From positions 8,976,501 through 9,040,500 of the forward strand of contig CM077116.1 of NCBI GenBank assembly GCA_039619475.1: a stretch of DNA of 64,000 bases. Reading direction: 5' to 3'. The notes beneath the pieces are model-generated. The model ran no database searches. It saw nothing but the letters and a program-made list of their open reading frames with translations, and was not told the DNA's origin. The stretch comes from Icerya purchasi. Lineage: Eukaryota; Arthropoda; Insecta; Hemiptera; Monophlebidae. A program made the translations under genes and the position numbers. Of this stretch, positions 12,417 to 24,000 are shown piece after piece; within the stretch, counting starts at the first letter, position 1; each line of letters begins with the position of its first letter.

Positions 12417-12657
12417 TTTAATAAATATGTATTTAAAAAGACGTATTACAGTAAATTATAGTTATAAAAATATAAAATATATAGCCGACATGTTTCGGAG
12501 TTACATAAATCATGGCGATAATAAATTAACTTTTTAACTTTTTTTTTTATTATTGCCATGATTATAGGCAACTCCGAACCGTGTCGGCTATATTTTGTAT
12601 TTTTATAACCATAATCTTCTGTAATACGTCTTTTTAAATATATATATTTAATAAATA
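12417..12657. mobile_element. Hairpin MITE with 11-bp direct flanks
   Basis: Arms at about 12428-12526 and 12547-12646 are inverted copies separated by a 20-bp loop. Shared blocks include TTTAAAAAGACGTATTACAG, ATAGCCGACA with CGGAGTT, and ATCATGGC. By eye the arms are about 85% identical. An exact direct repeat, TTTAATAAATA, lies on both sides (12417-12427 and 12647-12657) and could be the target-site duplication, although such an AT-rich string could arise by chance. There is no coding capacity. The whole unit could fold into one long hairpin RNA. Confidence 0.6.
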
Positions 12658-15600
12658 CATACAATGTTCGTGCATTATAGGTTTTTACTCTCACTTTACT
12701 TTGTTTACATGTTTCTAATAGCTTTTCACCATATTCATAAAGCCACCATTAATATAGTTTCTCGAAAATTGGACGGGACAACGTCAGTCGGCTCAGCGCT
12801 AGTGGAGAATAAATAATAGGAATAATTTTTGTTCAATTCCCCAAGCACATGCTCAGGAATAATGTGATTTGTCCACTTCATACAATTTTACTCCACAGGC
12901 ACGTTATATGTTTCGAAGGTGTATCATCGCATATGCGCACTTCACCGATATTACATTTACCTGTTTTAATACGTTTGACCACGGGCATCTAATCTCGTGA
13001 CGTATAATACACATGCGCGAACAATCGTTAATTATAATATCGTAAAAAAGTTTCGTTCATTTATTTGATAATAAAATGTCTAAAAGTTGTTTTGAATAAT
13101 TGCTGTTACTGAATTTATTGATTTAATTTTTGTATAAAAATAGCATTTCGAATTATGAATTTCCAGAAAAAAATGAGTAACAAATTTAGCCGTTGAAATA
13201 AATACAGTTGTAAAAACTGAATATATGAGTGGAAACAGTACATAATATATTTATCTCCCAACGACGCTCTCTTACTTGACGGTTTTAACTTTAAATTAAA
13301 AACCTAATGAATTGGTAAATTTTTAGGTGGTACTTTTTATCATCGATTAATTGAATAAAACTCTCTTACAATACTGAAATTACCGTCCGTCCGGGCACGC
13401 GAATTAAACGTTGAACCGATTCCAGTAGAGATACCTGCCGATGTCCCGATTTCGACGGTCTCGCACTTCAGTTCACGAACCAAGGGCAAAACACGGAAGC
13501 AATAAGCTGAAAAAGTTGACCTGCACTGTTGTTAAGCTGAAGCTGCAGTTCGCAGGAGCTGCTGACAGCGATCGGTGCTCCTCTTTTTGAATTAGAATTG
13601 GAAAATTTCGAATGACCTAGGTCGCGCACTCGGCCTTCGAAGATGAACGATGGAAATTTTTTCTTCGCGCATACTGCAAGAAGGGATTGTTGTTATTACT
13701 ATATTGCCTGGTTTATTTTGAATCTTCTGGTTTCTGATCAGGTTTTGTGTCGGCGTCATGCCGGCTAATAAAATGCACCGAGCGTAAAGACAAAATGTAG
13801 TTATCTGCGGTCGTTGCGGGAAACAATTGTGACCGCGAGCGTAAAAGAGTTAAATCCTGCAAATCTAGGGCAAGCTCTATAACTCCTGAAAGTGAAATCT
13901 TAAAATGTCTGAACAGGTTTTTTTTTTTTTTTCTTTTTTGACTTTATCTAAAAATATCAATCTTTTTCGTCGGATACTAGAAAGATCGTTTCAGCCACAC
14001 CGACATTGTTTCGAGTTTCACGAGTAACGACTTTTCCGGCAGTTTGTTACTTCGCCGATTTCGAAAGATAAAGCACCGGTACTTAGTACAGTGATGAAAA
14101 ATGGCGGACACATTTTTCACAATAGCATGGCCTCAGCAGAGCAAAAAGTAAACTATCAATACTTTCCTTTCTTTCACCAGATGTTGTTCGAATCTTAGCG
14201 GAGTTAATTTCCTCTATTTCTTTATATATAAAAATTTAATCCTGTTTTCGTAATTCTTTGATGATGGGTCATTGCCCTTGGTTGGCGTTCCCGAAAAAAG
14301 AAAAAAAAAAAAAAAAAAAAACCTCGTGCTTTTAACGTGTGTTCTTTTTAGTATGCCAAAGTTTCTGTTCGTGATAGATATCCGGCAGATTCAGAGTCAT
14401 ACATTCACTATATTAACCGGTGACGGGTATCCGTCGAAATTTGTTCCTAATTAGATTTAGGAACGGAAAGCACGTCTTAAAAGAAATCGCACGAGATGTC
14501 AGCGATAGAAAAATAAGATCCACAAAATACGTAATCTCGAGATATTTTCGTAATCAGATAATATTCGGGTTATCTATTAAATCGATAGTCCATCTATTCC
14601 GCCTAATATTAGTGACAGAATCAACGATAGTTAATCCCTCAAACCCCCGGTGCTCTCATATTCATTTTTTCACGTCTCCCCTATAACTGCGACCTACGCC
14701 GATTGTGATAGAGTAATCGTGATCGGTGTAGTCTGTTTTCCAGCAATCCGTGGAACACCGCCAGCGGGAAACACCAATCTCACATGCTAAAAAAAAAAAA
14801 AATAGAGAAGACCTAAATCACAGTGAAATTAGGGAAAGTGATGCAGAAAAATTCCGGGTGGTATTAATTAGCGATTCATTTTATTTCAACTATTAGGTCT
14901 TCCGCTGGTTTTGATGTGTAATTCTAGAGGACCAAATTTATAAAGAAACTGAGTGTTCTCTTAATCATTCGTTACGATGGTGTGATAAAAATTTTTTATG
15001 CGATAAGACATAATCAAATCGTAACGTAGATTCAATGCAGAAAACTAATTACGTCATTTTTTTCTCATCGCGATCATTTTTATTACACGAAAACACGGTG
15101 AAGGATATGCGCATCAGACGACGTATTTTCCAAAGTTCACTTTTTTCGTTATTAACCCGCGCTTTCCGCTGACTCCACTCGCCGTTTTCCTTTACAATAT
15201 CTGGATACCCGGTACGGTTCTGTCTTTTAAAAAAAAAAGTCAATCGTTCTATTCCTGTCGTTAAAGATCGAATGTTATCATCTAATAATGTTGCTAAATT
15301 AAAAGGGTAAATCCAGTTACCAGAAGAGTCTTCTTATCACCGTGTCAAATCTGGAATACAAAAGGCTCTAGATTAGGTTTGCCGACTTTTGAAGGGGCCG
15401 CTGCAGTCGAATTTCCAATCTCTTTGGGACATGAAAAAAAGTCTAATATTACTTACTGGAAATGACTATGGATCATTTGCTACACTTTGCCTTTAAGTGC
15501 AGTATTTTTATTTGAGTCGAATATAATACCTATGTTAATTCGGCAACTTACAGTATCCGCTATTTATTAGCTGTTTACTGTTTTGAAAAATCAGATATTT

Positions 15601-16028
15601 CATTTTTTACTTTCCCACTTTTTACGTTTTTCTTCTTATTGTTTATTTGCTTCTTATATAGTAGAGGGTTCGCTCCCTGTTCGCTTCGCTCGCCTTTTTC
15701 AACACCACGACCTATCATTATTACTCCCTATAACATCGAAAATTATCTAAAAATAAGAACAGGGTAAAAAAGTTTTGCAGGATTTGTGTATTAATCTTTG
15801 CTCGTTTTGTTCGCCAACCTCCAAGCTTGTCAACTCGTTCGTTTCGATAACACACACACACGTTAAACTATCAAAAATACTATTCGGGGGTTCTCATTTT
15901 AATTATTTTTGGCTATTGAAATATTTTACATTTCTATATTACAAAATAACCCCCCCCCCCCCAAAAAAAATATATATTTTTATCACTTTTTTTTTTATAT
16001 ATATATTTACTTCATATAGTTCGTGTGG
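12658..16028. other. No recognisable gene
   Basis: Mostly AT-rich, with a GC-richer patch at about 13,380-13,640. It contains a CTTCGCTCGC-rich patch near 15,670-15,700, a C-run at 15,951-15,962, and A-runs at 14,281-14,322 and 14,790. No frame matches a family I know. Confidence 0.5.
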
Positions 16029-16894
16029 GGATGTACACCGCTGGAAAAAACGAATGAGTTTAAATATCTTGCCTTAACTTTTGACAGAACATTATCTTGG
16101 AACAAGCATATTACAAATTTATCAAACAAATTTAGGCAAACGCCACCAACATTATACAGATTAGCTCAATCAATACCATATAATAGTCTTCGTGTATAAT
16201 TAACGCTATAGTACTGCCACGAAATTTTATATGGAATAATATCAACATGGGAGGAAGCAAAAAGTACGGTAATCAGAAAGATAAGTAATCAGCAAAAGAG
16301 GTGCTTAAATATAATAGTACCTAAAAAAAGATCAAGTCAGTAGTAACATCAGCTGGTGGAGAGAGAAAAAAGAAATGCCTCCAAAGATGTTACATCATTA
16401 TCAACGGCTGCTTAGTTTAAGATTAAAAAATTCCATTATCTTCGACAAAAAGAGGTAATTATAGGGAGATGTACTATACTCGACCGAAAGGTATAAATAG
16501 CAGGATTGACAACAGTGATGATATGGCAATATTAATTAAATTGTTGCTATGAATTCCAGAAGATTTAATGAACACAGAGGTAGGCCGTTAGAAACTAATA
16601 ATTAAGCAGTGACTGGTTGAGAACATAAATAAGTGACAGTTAATTCTTAATTATATATATATATATAGATATATAGATATATATGGGAGCAAATGGTGGA
16701 GAATCGATCATATCGTATATAAATAAGAAGGATGTCCCTCAAGTATACTAATATGATATATGTCCTGTTTATAATGTAAGTTAAACATTAAGAAGTATTA
16801 TAGCTTTATTTATGAATAAACGGTAATAAGAGTGTTGGGCCCCCACAGACGGCCAGTATTCCTTGTGGGACCCGAAACTTATTTTTAAAAAAAA
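16029..16894 (+). mobile_element. Family B non-LTR retrotransposon, 5'-truncated
   Basis: Conceptual translation from 16029 gives an RT thumb region: E-F-K-Y-L-A-L-T-F-D-R-T-L-S-W-N-K-H-I, then after frame breaks I-L-Y-G-I and I-S-N-Q-Q-K-R-C-L-N-I-I. Further on, a Y-Y-x-R-P-K-G-I-N-S-R-I-D-N stretch matches the second copy at 41.5 kb. The 3' UTR carries a (TA)n tract (16651-16684) and a conserved hairpin (16837-16873) and ends in A8 at 16887-16894. Stops and shifts make it non-functional. The RT fragment resembles CR1/Jockey-group elements, but the clade is uncertain. Confidence 0.7.
16837..16873 (+). other. Family B 3'-UTR hairpin
   Basis: GGG and CCCAC pair with GTGGG and CCC around an ~18-nt loop. 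The second family B copy (40953-40991, minus) keeps the fold while one pair changes from C-G to T-A, which supports a selected RNA structure, perhaps the RT recognition site. Confidence 0.55.
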
Positions 16895-19059
16895 CTGATT
16901 TTCACATCAAAAACGTATTACTCATATAGGATATTTAAAGATTATATGTATATCAAGTTAAATATAAATCACTAAAATGTATATTTTCATTAACAATAGT
17001 AGTAATTTTGTTTTCAAAATCGTTTAAACCCTCAAACAGTATTATTTAATTTTTACTAATTTCTCTGTGATACCGCTATATTTGTATTAGTTTTTAAATT
17101 AGTGAATTAGGACATTACCATAAAAAAAAAAGAAATGATGATGAAGGTTAAAAATGGGAAAACAGTTGTTATAATTGTAATCCAGAGATATTAGCATTTG
17201 TGCAAAAAAAATAATAACAATATTAATAATAATAAAAGACGTTTTAATTCCGGTTTCCATAGAATAATTGTACTTTACCTGTTAATTTATTTGATTACCA
17301 AAAAATAAAGTCGCGACGTTACATTTTATTTCGCAAGACTTTTCATAAAATATCCACTTGTGTACTGCACACCAATGATGGAAGGGATAACCAAAATATT
17401 ATAACAAAAGTAAATTATCTTTCGTTAAGAAAACATTTTTTTCTTTTTTTTTTTTTGGCAATTAAGAAAAATAAATTGTTATTCAGCACTTATAGAAGAA
17501 TAGTAAGCAATTAAAAATGAAAACTGAATACGTTTGTATCGGGTAGAGTGCCATTTGCCTGGCTGTCACGAATAGCAGTAGATTCACTTTGTATTTTAAA
17601 TGTCAGATCCAGTCTATCTTTCTACGCAGAGAGTAAAAAGTAGAACATTTTAGAATAACCCGGAATTTCCAAGAAAAAACAAAAAAAAAAAAGGAAAAAA
17701 GTCTAAAAAATTTCCAGTTCAGCGAGACTGTTAACTACATTCGCTTAACTGTAAATCGTTTACTATAAATATAGAAACAAATTTTACTCAGAATTAGATT
17801 TAGTTTTGTAAACGTTGGGCTATCCCTGTACTATTTCAACCTTTTATCGAGACAGACAAAATGCATATTATGAGGATTTTTACGTATTTTTCATAATTAC
17901 CTATAAAGAAAACATACACACAAACATACACATAGACACACAATTATGTATTCGAAACGATAAAAAGATCGAAGCAAATGTATGAAATTTTTAACTTCAC
18001 TATAAAAAACAAGATGTTATCATTTTTTTTATTGTTTATCAAGTCTACTGTACGATAATATTCTCTGACCGATTATTTATAGAACAAAAAAAAAAAAAAA
18101 TTTCTCCTTGTTGATCGTGTGACACTATTGTTGTATCTCTTTACAGACGGGATATCTTTCTGTAAATAAAAGTTTTTTTTGTCTCCTTTATGAATGAAAT
18201 GAATTTGAACGGAGCATTTACGTTCCGGCCTTTTAGGACATTATAGGTATATTATCAATTGCATGTGCTGCTGAACAATAGTGCCGGCAAACGAAAACAA
18301 ATATTCTCCGACCTTTTTCACGCTAATATATGATTGACCGCTAATTAATGGTACAACATTATCTTCGATCTTATGATGAGTAACTCGCCTTTTGAACCAT
18401 GTGCCTGGTGTATACATACCTTGTTCGAAGCGAAAAACAAAATATTTTATTTTACTTTTTTCTATGTTATACACTATCTATTATAAACTTTTTAGCGCAT
18501 ATTTTCGTGCATATTTTAGCCTTCCATGCATATTTTTAGTGTATATATATATTGGATTTTTTTAGTGAATATAAATCCGAACCCTAGTTATAATTACGGT
18601 AGATTAGGTCGAGTAAATTGGGCCGAAATAATCAACACTATTGTATTAGAAAATATAATATTCTAAACTTGAAACGAATAACTAATATAATTGGCAAATA
18701 CGCGAATTGCTGGTAAATAACTCACACACGAAGATAACTTCGGTCTAACGGAATTTCGAGTCGGCACGATTAATTTCGAATTCTCGTTAGACAGCGAGGA
18801 TTAGCGAAAATTAATTCAAAAAAATTAAAAGCATTATTAATATCGTTCGTAATAGATATCCAAAAGAAACTCAATAACTATCACATTTCCCAAAGAGATT
18901 ACCGCTTCTCCGAATATATGGCGAATTCAATTTAATAATATTTTGCGTACAAAAAAAATAAAATAAAATATAATTACATGTAAGTAAAAAGAGCCAATTG
19001 GTCAAAACGAATAATGGTCTTTAGTAAACTGAAATTAAAGTGAGTCAGGGATGAATAGT
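16895..19059. other. No recognisable gene
   Basis: AT-rich, with (AAT)-like runs near 17,220 and A-runs near 17,685 and 18,087. The frame at 18241-18474 (minus, 77 codons) shows no family features. Confidence 0.5.
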
Positions 19060-19103
19060 ACATGGGAAATTAAATGCGAACAGTGGAAACGGAAAGCGGA
19101 AAG

Positions 19104-19343
19104 TCAAAAGTTAGACGAGATCAAAGAACGAAGAAAAACAGAAGCGAAGGCAACGGAGGCATAAAAAAATTGATAAATTAGGGGGGAAAAAAGATTAATA
19201 ATGACAGCAGCATTAAGAAGCAAGTTTTGAAAGTTTGTTTGAAAATTTGAAAGTCGATTACACTTGTTCAATCGATAAGAGGAAAAATTAATATCGTCGG
19301 CAGCGCACGTTGAATAAATAGAACGACTATAAGAAGAAATCAC
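19104..19343 (-). pseudogene. RT palm fragment (inverted 5' end of family A copy)
   Basis: The frame has C-A-A-D-D-I-N-F-S-S-Y near residues 13-23, aligning with F-F-A-D-D-I-L-L-F-S-S-S of the 33.6-35.6 kb copy. The next recognisable block, I-N-L-F-S-P, lies 36 residues after A-D-D, versus 37 to I-H-L-S-V-S-P in that copy. The Phe/Tyr before A-D-D is replaced. It is one half of the twin-priming structure described for 19060-20760. Confidence 0.55.
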
Positions 19344-19382
19344 CAGTCCGAAAATGCATGAACATGAGGCAAAAGAAAACTT

Positions 19383-20690
19383 CTTCTAGATCCCTTCTGT
19401 TTAAGCTCGACCGCGTCTAAAATACATGTTTCCGCCTCTGCCTAGGAGCCCGAAAGTCTACTTCTATTCCAGCTCTGCATGCTGAATGTCACATTCCTCC
19501 CCCTTTTCCTTCGACATTCCTTCTTGGATTACCGTTTCCTCATCAAACGGTTGCCTATTTCCTCTTGCTCTCTTATTACTTTATCTTGCGTCGTTTTTCT
19601 GCTAAAAAAACTCCTATTCTATCTCTTATCACTGTCCGTCTTATCCAGTTTCTCCGTATATCTACACTCACGTTAAACTCCCTTATTTCTTCTTCAATTT
19701 TTCCTCCTTACTTCATCCTATTAACTGTTTTTATTCACCTACTCCTCCCAAATCTTTTCTTCATCACGTTGTTAAATCAGAATTTCAACAGAATCTTAGC
19801 TCTTTTTTTCCCAACCATTTTTTGATCTTCACGGATGGCTCCAAGGGACCCAATGGTGTTGGTGCAACTTTCTTCTGTCCTCTCAATTACTTCAAGTCCT
19901 TTAAACTTCCCTCTTTTTGTTCAATTTTTTATACTGAGTGTTCTGCTATTCTGCGTGCTCTTCTTTTTATCAAATCTTCACTGGCCTCTCGCAATCTCCT
20001 TATCCTGTCGGATGCTGAAAGCGTGCTGCAGGCTATCACATTTCCTCTCCCATCTCACTTAACCGACTACGTCATTCTTCTTATTCGTTCCTCGATTCAT
20101 GATCTCTTCCTTTCCCACTTAAAGCAAACGGATTTCCTTTGGATTCCTAGCCATGCCGGCATCGAGGGAAATGAGTTGGTTAACACTCATTCGCTCGATT
20201 ATCTTCCTCTTCTGGTAGGTTTCTTCCTGGTTTCTCAGCTTCCAATATTACCCTTCTGTCTGCAGGTGCTTATTCCAGACTATGGTTTATCTTCTACGTC
20301 TCCTCATTCTCCAACCCGAACTTCTTTTTCTTGTCTATTCAACCTTCCCTTCCACGCTCCCCCGGTTTATTAACTTTCCTTCTATGCGTCGTTCCAACCT
20401 CTCTGCGATTTGCCGCCTGCGTTTTGGACGTAGTTTGCTCCCTTCCTCGTTGTTCGTTATTCTCTCGTGCCTTCTCCTTATTGTCCATTGCACCCTCCCA
20501 GCAATCAATGTATTTGTGATCCCGATCATATAATGTTCAGTTGTTCGTTGCTTTCAACTGAACAAGCTTCTTTTTATTCCTTCCTCTTACAAACCGGTAT
20601 TCCCGCTCCATACTGTGCTTCATTCATTCTCACCCTTCCTTCTCCTTCGGTTATTCTAGCTCTTGATTCCTTTCTGTGTAAGGATCTGAG
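19383..20690 (+). pseudogene. Family A RT thumb - RNase H - C-terminus, frameshifted
   Basis: Reading across several frames: S-R-S-L-L-F-K-L-D and R-L-C-L-G-A-R-K-S (thumb, about 19390-19450), Y-R-F-L-I-K-R-L-P, then an RNase H frame (19822-20230). The RNase H frame has F-T-D-G-S-K-G-P-N-G-V-G (first Asp), Y-T-E-C-S-A-I-L-R-A (Glu), L-S-D-A-E-S (second Asp) and I-P-S-H-A-G-I-E-G-N-E-L-V-N. The last catalytic position, normally Asp (M-A-D in the 33.7-kb copy), is Asn. A further frame gives C-D-P-D-H-I-M-F-S-C near the 3' end. Shifts at about 19.7-19.8 and 20.2-20.5 kb break the reading. Confidence 0.7.
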
Positions 20691-20760
20691 TCTCTCTTAC
20701 CCCTCTGTTCCAATGTCCTTAGGCCAATGTCCATGTTGGCGAAGCCATTAAAAAAAAAAA

Positions 20761-22197
20761 CAAAACTGAAAAGGGCATATTAGACGAGTGTTGTAAAGAA
20801 AATCGAAAGCTAGTTACGCAGGTCTATTTCATTTTAAAATTTAAGCAATTGAACGAAATTTTCAGTAGCTGATCGCCTCATTAGTGAAAGTTGTCCAATA
20901 TTGCGAAGTATTTAAGGAATTATCAGTGTACGATTATGCTGATTAATCAAATTTCATTTTGTGCTTGCGCGCATAGTAATTGTTACAATAGTTTTATAAT
21001 TCTACACTAAGCCAGATTCTAGTGATTAATAATTTTGAGCGAAGGCAGCTGACTCTACTATAGTTAGCACTGCCTGCATAGACTACTTGCTGATCATAAA
21101 TTTATTTCCACAATATCCATGTTTTAAAGAAATCAGTAAGTGCAATATTTGCTAAAGGAACGTGCTGAGTGAAAGTAAAGTAATTACTGCTAACCTACCT
21201 ACTGAAGACTTAGTATTTCATCCGGATGAGATTAATGCCGAATTTATTAGTTGTGTGATTTGCGATAATGGTGGAATCAAAACATTCAACGTAATATAGT
21301 AATGAAAAATTACCTATTTGTAGGAATTGTATAGCGATAAGAATATTCAGATAAAAGACTTATACAACAAGACAGCATTCAACGAATATTAAATACATCT
21401 GGCAGATCATTTTACTTGGCAGCAGCTGCGCCATTTCAAGGTACGCCAAATAAAAATATTACCGCAGTGGATGACTAAATAGTTTACTGTTGGCGAAAGA
21501 TCAGAAAAATGTGATGATTTATGAATACATACAAAATTGTACGTTAACTGCCTGGAATTAAAGTTTAATTTCTGATTTAAACGGTAACAGATACAAATTA
21601 TGCGTTAGCATAATACATTTTATATGAAAACTGAAATTCAGAAATTCAGTCATTTCATTTTCTCTAACATAAATCTGGAACATCGTATTATTTTGACTAA
21701 TACAAATTTACATACATATATATATATATATATTTATATATTTATATTTGGTTATAGACAGACCGTATTTGGAAAGCCAATTCACGCTGTGAGTCACAGC
21801 GTTTTACCATTTTTGACCGATTTTTTATGATGCACAGATTACGACGTGTCTTTTGGAAAATTTTTGTGAAGGTCTCAAAATGACTATTAACATCCATGTA
21901 TATACAAATTTAGTTCGGCAGCTTTTAAACAAAAAGCGCTTTACAAATTGTATAAATGCTTTGTGGTTTAAGATGTCATACAGTTCTTGTGAAGCCTTCA
22001 CTATGGCAACACTGCATTTTTATATATAAACAGACTCGAGTTATTAAAACGTTTTTGTGAGACCTGGCAAGTATAACATTTTTACGTAATTTTAAAAATA
22101 TCTCATTATAAAGATGACTAAAGATTGTTGCGAGACCCACCGAGTGATCATTTAAACACGTGACATTGGTATCTGATATTATTCGGAATGCTTGATT
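20761..22197. other. No gene seen; contains (TA)n
   Basis: AT-rich with a (TA)n tract at about 21,715-21,733. The G/A-GGTCTC motif recurs in both orientations near 21,871, 22,057 and 22,131, and again at 26.1-26.5 kb, but I could not build a repeat family from it. Confidence 0.5.
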
Positions 22198-22205
22198 AAT
22201 ATTAC
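22198..22205 (+). repeat. Target-site duplication of hAT MITE, left
   Basis: AATATTAC, identical to 22801-22808 on the other side of the MITE. Confidence 0.8.
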
Positions 22206-22288
22206 CAGGGCCGCATCTAGACCAAAATTTGGGGGGCGAAAATATTTGTATAATTACACGCACACACACGCACCCCTCCCACGCACAC

Positions 22289-22324
<36 letters not shown>

Positions 22325-22495
22325 CTCGGCCATTTTGGGCTCGCAAGGGGCTATGCCCCTTGACCCCTTTTGCTTTCATTTTTGTCTTTTTCTCTTCTAT
22401 ACCGTTACATATTTCATTACATAATATTGTGAGATTTTTTAAGTAACAAAAACTTTATAAAATATAATAAATGTTACATAAAATTGGGACATTTT

Positions 22496-22526
<31 letters not shown>

Positions 22527-22800
22527 TATCATGAAATATATTTATTTATAAATAGTACAGTAAAGCCTTGTACTCAATTACTGTATGTGCAATATTTGAA
22601 AACTACACTAAAAACAAATAAAAAATAGTCGTTTCCATAAAATTCATACAAATTTTAATTTTCTTTTTTTTTTGTCAAAAATTGACAAGAAATAAATTTA
22701 TTCTGAATTTCGGTCTATTTAATTCAAGAAGTTATACTTTTGCAGACATTTCGGGGAGGGGGGTTGAACCCGGAAAACCCTTCCCTCAGATACGGCTCTG
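22206..22800. mobile_element. hAT-type MITE with 8-bp TSD
   Basis: The 595-bp unit begins CAGGGCCGCATCTAGACC and ends, read from the other strand, CAGAGCCGTATCTGAGGG, so the terminal inverted repeats match at about 13 of 18 positions. It is flanked by a perfect 8-bp direct repeat, AATATTAC (22198-22205 and 22801-22808). Eight-base duplications and CAGGG-type ends are hallmarks of the hAT superfamily. There is no transposase frame, so it would be non-autonomous. Two (AT)n tracts (22291-22323 and about 22497-22516) and a CA/CG-rich run lie inside. Confidence 0.8.
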
Positions 22801-22808
22801 AATATTAC
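22801..22808 (+). repeat. Target-site duplication of hAT MITE, right
   Basis: AATATTAC, identical to 22198-22205. Confidence 0.8.
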
Positions 22809-23093
22809 ATAAAATACATTGTAAAGTTTTAAATTATTTTACTATTATAAAGAATCATAACGGTTTAAAAGACTGAGAATTCAGTTTTAATAATATTTAC
22901 TGTAAGAGATAAAATTTTTAAAATATACCAGTGGGCAGTTAGACACACTGTTTAATTTTCATAAATTATTTTGATTTAGATCTAAGTAACTATGATCAAA
23001 ATACTTATAATTAAGATGCGTAATTAATCAAAGCTGAAGCTTCATTTGCAAATTAATGAACAATAATATCTTATTCCTCTGTCATATTTAATA

Positions 23094-23187
23094 TGAAATT
23101 CTTTCGCCTGCAATTTTCATCCCTTCACTACGTTCAGCATTAGATGAACGTAGTGAAGGGATAAAAATTGCAGGCGAAAGAATTTCA
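23094..23187. repeat. Near-perfect palindrome at 5' end of RTE-like copy
   Basis: Arms 23094-23136 and 23145-23187 (43 nt each) are inverted copies with one mismatch around an 8-nt loop (GCATTAGA). The right arm is RT coding sequence (E-G-I-K-I-A-G-E-R-I-S); the left arm is its reverse copy. Confidence 0.9.
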
Positions 23188-24000
23188 GTGATTCGCTTTG
23201 CTGACGATACTGCACTACTGGCGGAAAATGTAACAGACCTACAAAGGCTACTAGACATAGTTGCAGTAGAAAGCAAGAAGAAAGGAGTCAGTATAAATAC
23301 TAAAAAAACAAAATTCATGGTAGTTGCAAGACAGCCTAATCTAAATGAAAAATTATTTTTAGACAGCGAAGAAATTGAACGAACGGAAAAATATAAATAT
23401 TTAGGTAGCTGGATAACACAAAGTAATGATTCTGATATGGAAATACGTACTCGTATAGAGATGGCCAGAAACACATTTATGAAATTAAAAAACACCCTTT
23501 GCGATAGGAAATTAAGCCTAAGAATCAAGAACAAGATATTGCAATGTTACGTATGGTCAGTGCTACTGTATGGAAGCTAGACATGGACCATAAAGGAAAA
23601 TATGAGGAAGCGCATATCATCATTTGAAATGTGGTGCTACAGAAGAATGTGGAAAATACCGTGGACAAAAAAGTTAAAAAATGAAAAAGTACTGGAACTA
23701 ATGGGAACTGACCGAATATTAATGACAATAGTAAAAAGAAGGAAGATAAAATTTTTTGGACACTTCATGAGAGGCGAAAAATACAAATTACTACAGACAA
23801 TAATAATGGGCATGATAGAAGGAAGAAGAAATCCGGGAAGAAGAAAGACCGCTTGGATAGATAATATTAAAAAATGGACCGGAATTAAGAAAACAGAAGA
23901 TCTAGTCAGAATAGCAAAAGATCGAAATCAATTCCAGCAGATAATCCAATCCATACATGATGATTAAGCAATACCCGAATCGGGTGGCACGAGAAGAAGA
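23145..24000 (+). pseudogene. Family D (RTE-like) RT palm-thumb fragment
   Basis: A single frame runs from the palindrome to about 23967 with one internal stop (TAG at 23578-23580). Features are I-R-F-A-D-D-T-A-L-L-A (catalytic F-A-D-D), Y-L-G-S-W-I about 60 residues later, L-L-Y-G-S-[stop]-T-W-T-I where related elements have G-S-E-T-W-T, F-E-M-W-C-Y-R-R-M-W-K-I-P-W-T, and G-R-R-N-P-G-R-R-K. These motifs are typical of RTE-like endonuclease-reverse transcriptases of animals. The tail after the stop is AGAAGAAGAAGAA, a short tandem repeat as in RTE elements, not poly(A). Apart from that stop the frame is intact, so the copy is fairly young. It is 5'-truncated just upstream of F-A-D-D. Confidence 0.8.

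Larger units (their letters stand above)
19060..20760 (+). mobile_element. Family A copy with inverted 5' segment
   Basis: The 3' part (about 19383-20760) reads forward through RT thumb, RNase H and the C-terminal Cys/His motif, and ends in an A-run at 20750-20760. The adjoining 5' part (about 19080-19343) reads on the opposite strand and encodes the RT palm around A-D-D, which belongs upstream of the forward part. Orientation and order match a twin-priming insertion: 5' end inverted, ~100 codons lost at the junction. Several frame breaks make it non-functional. Confidence 0.7.

Noticed and set aside
15951..15962. C12 run as a possible G-quadruplex
   Set aside because: A single homopolymer run without further G-tracts; nothing to support a function.
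20335..20529. 64-codon minus-strand frame rich in Arg
   Set aside because: Antisense shadow of the pyrimidine-rich family A coding strand.
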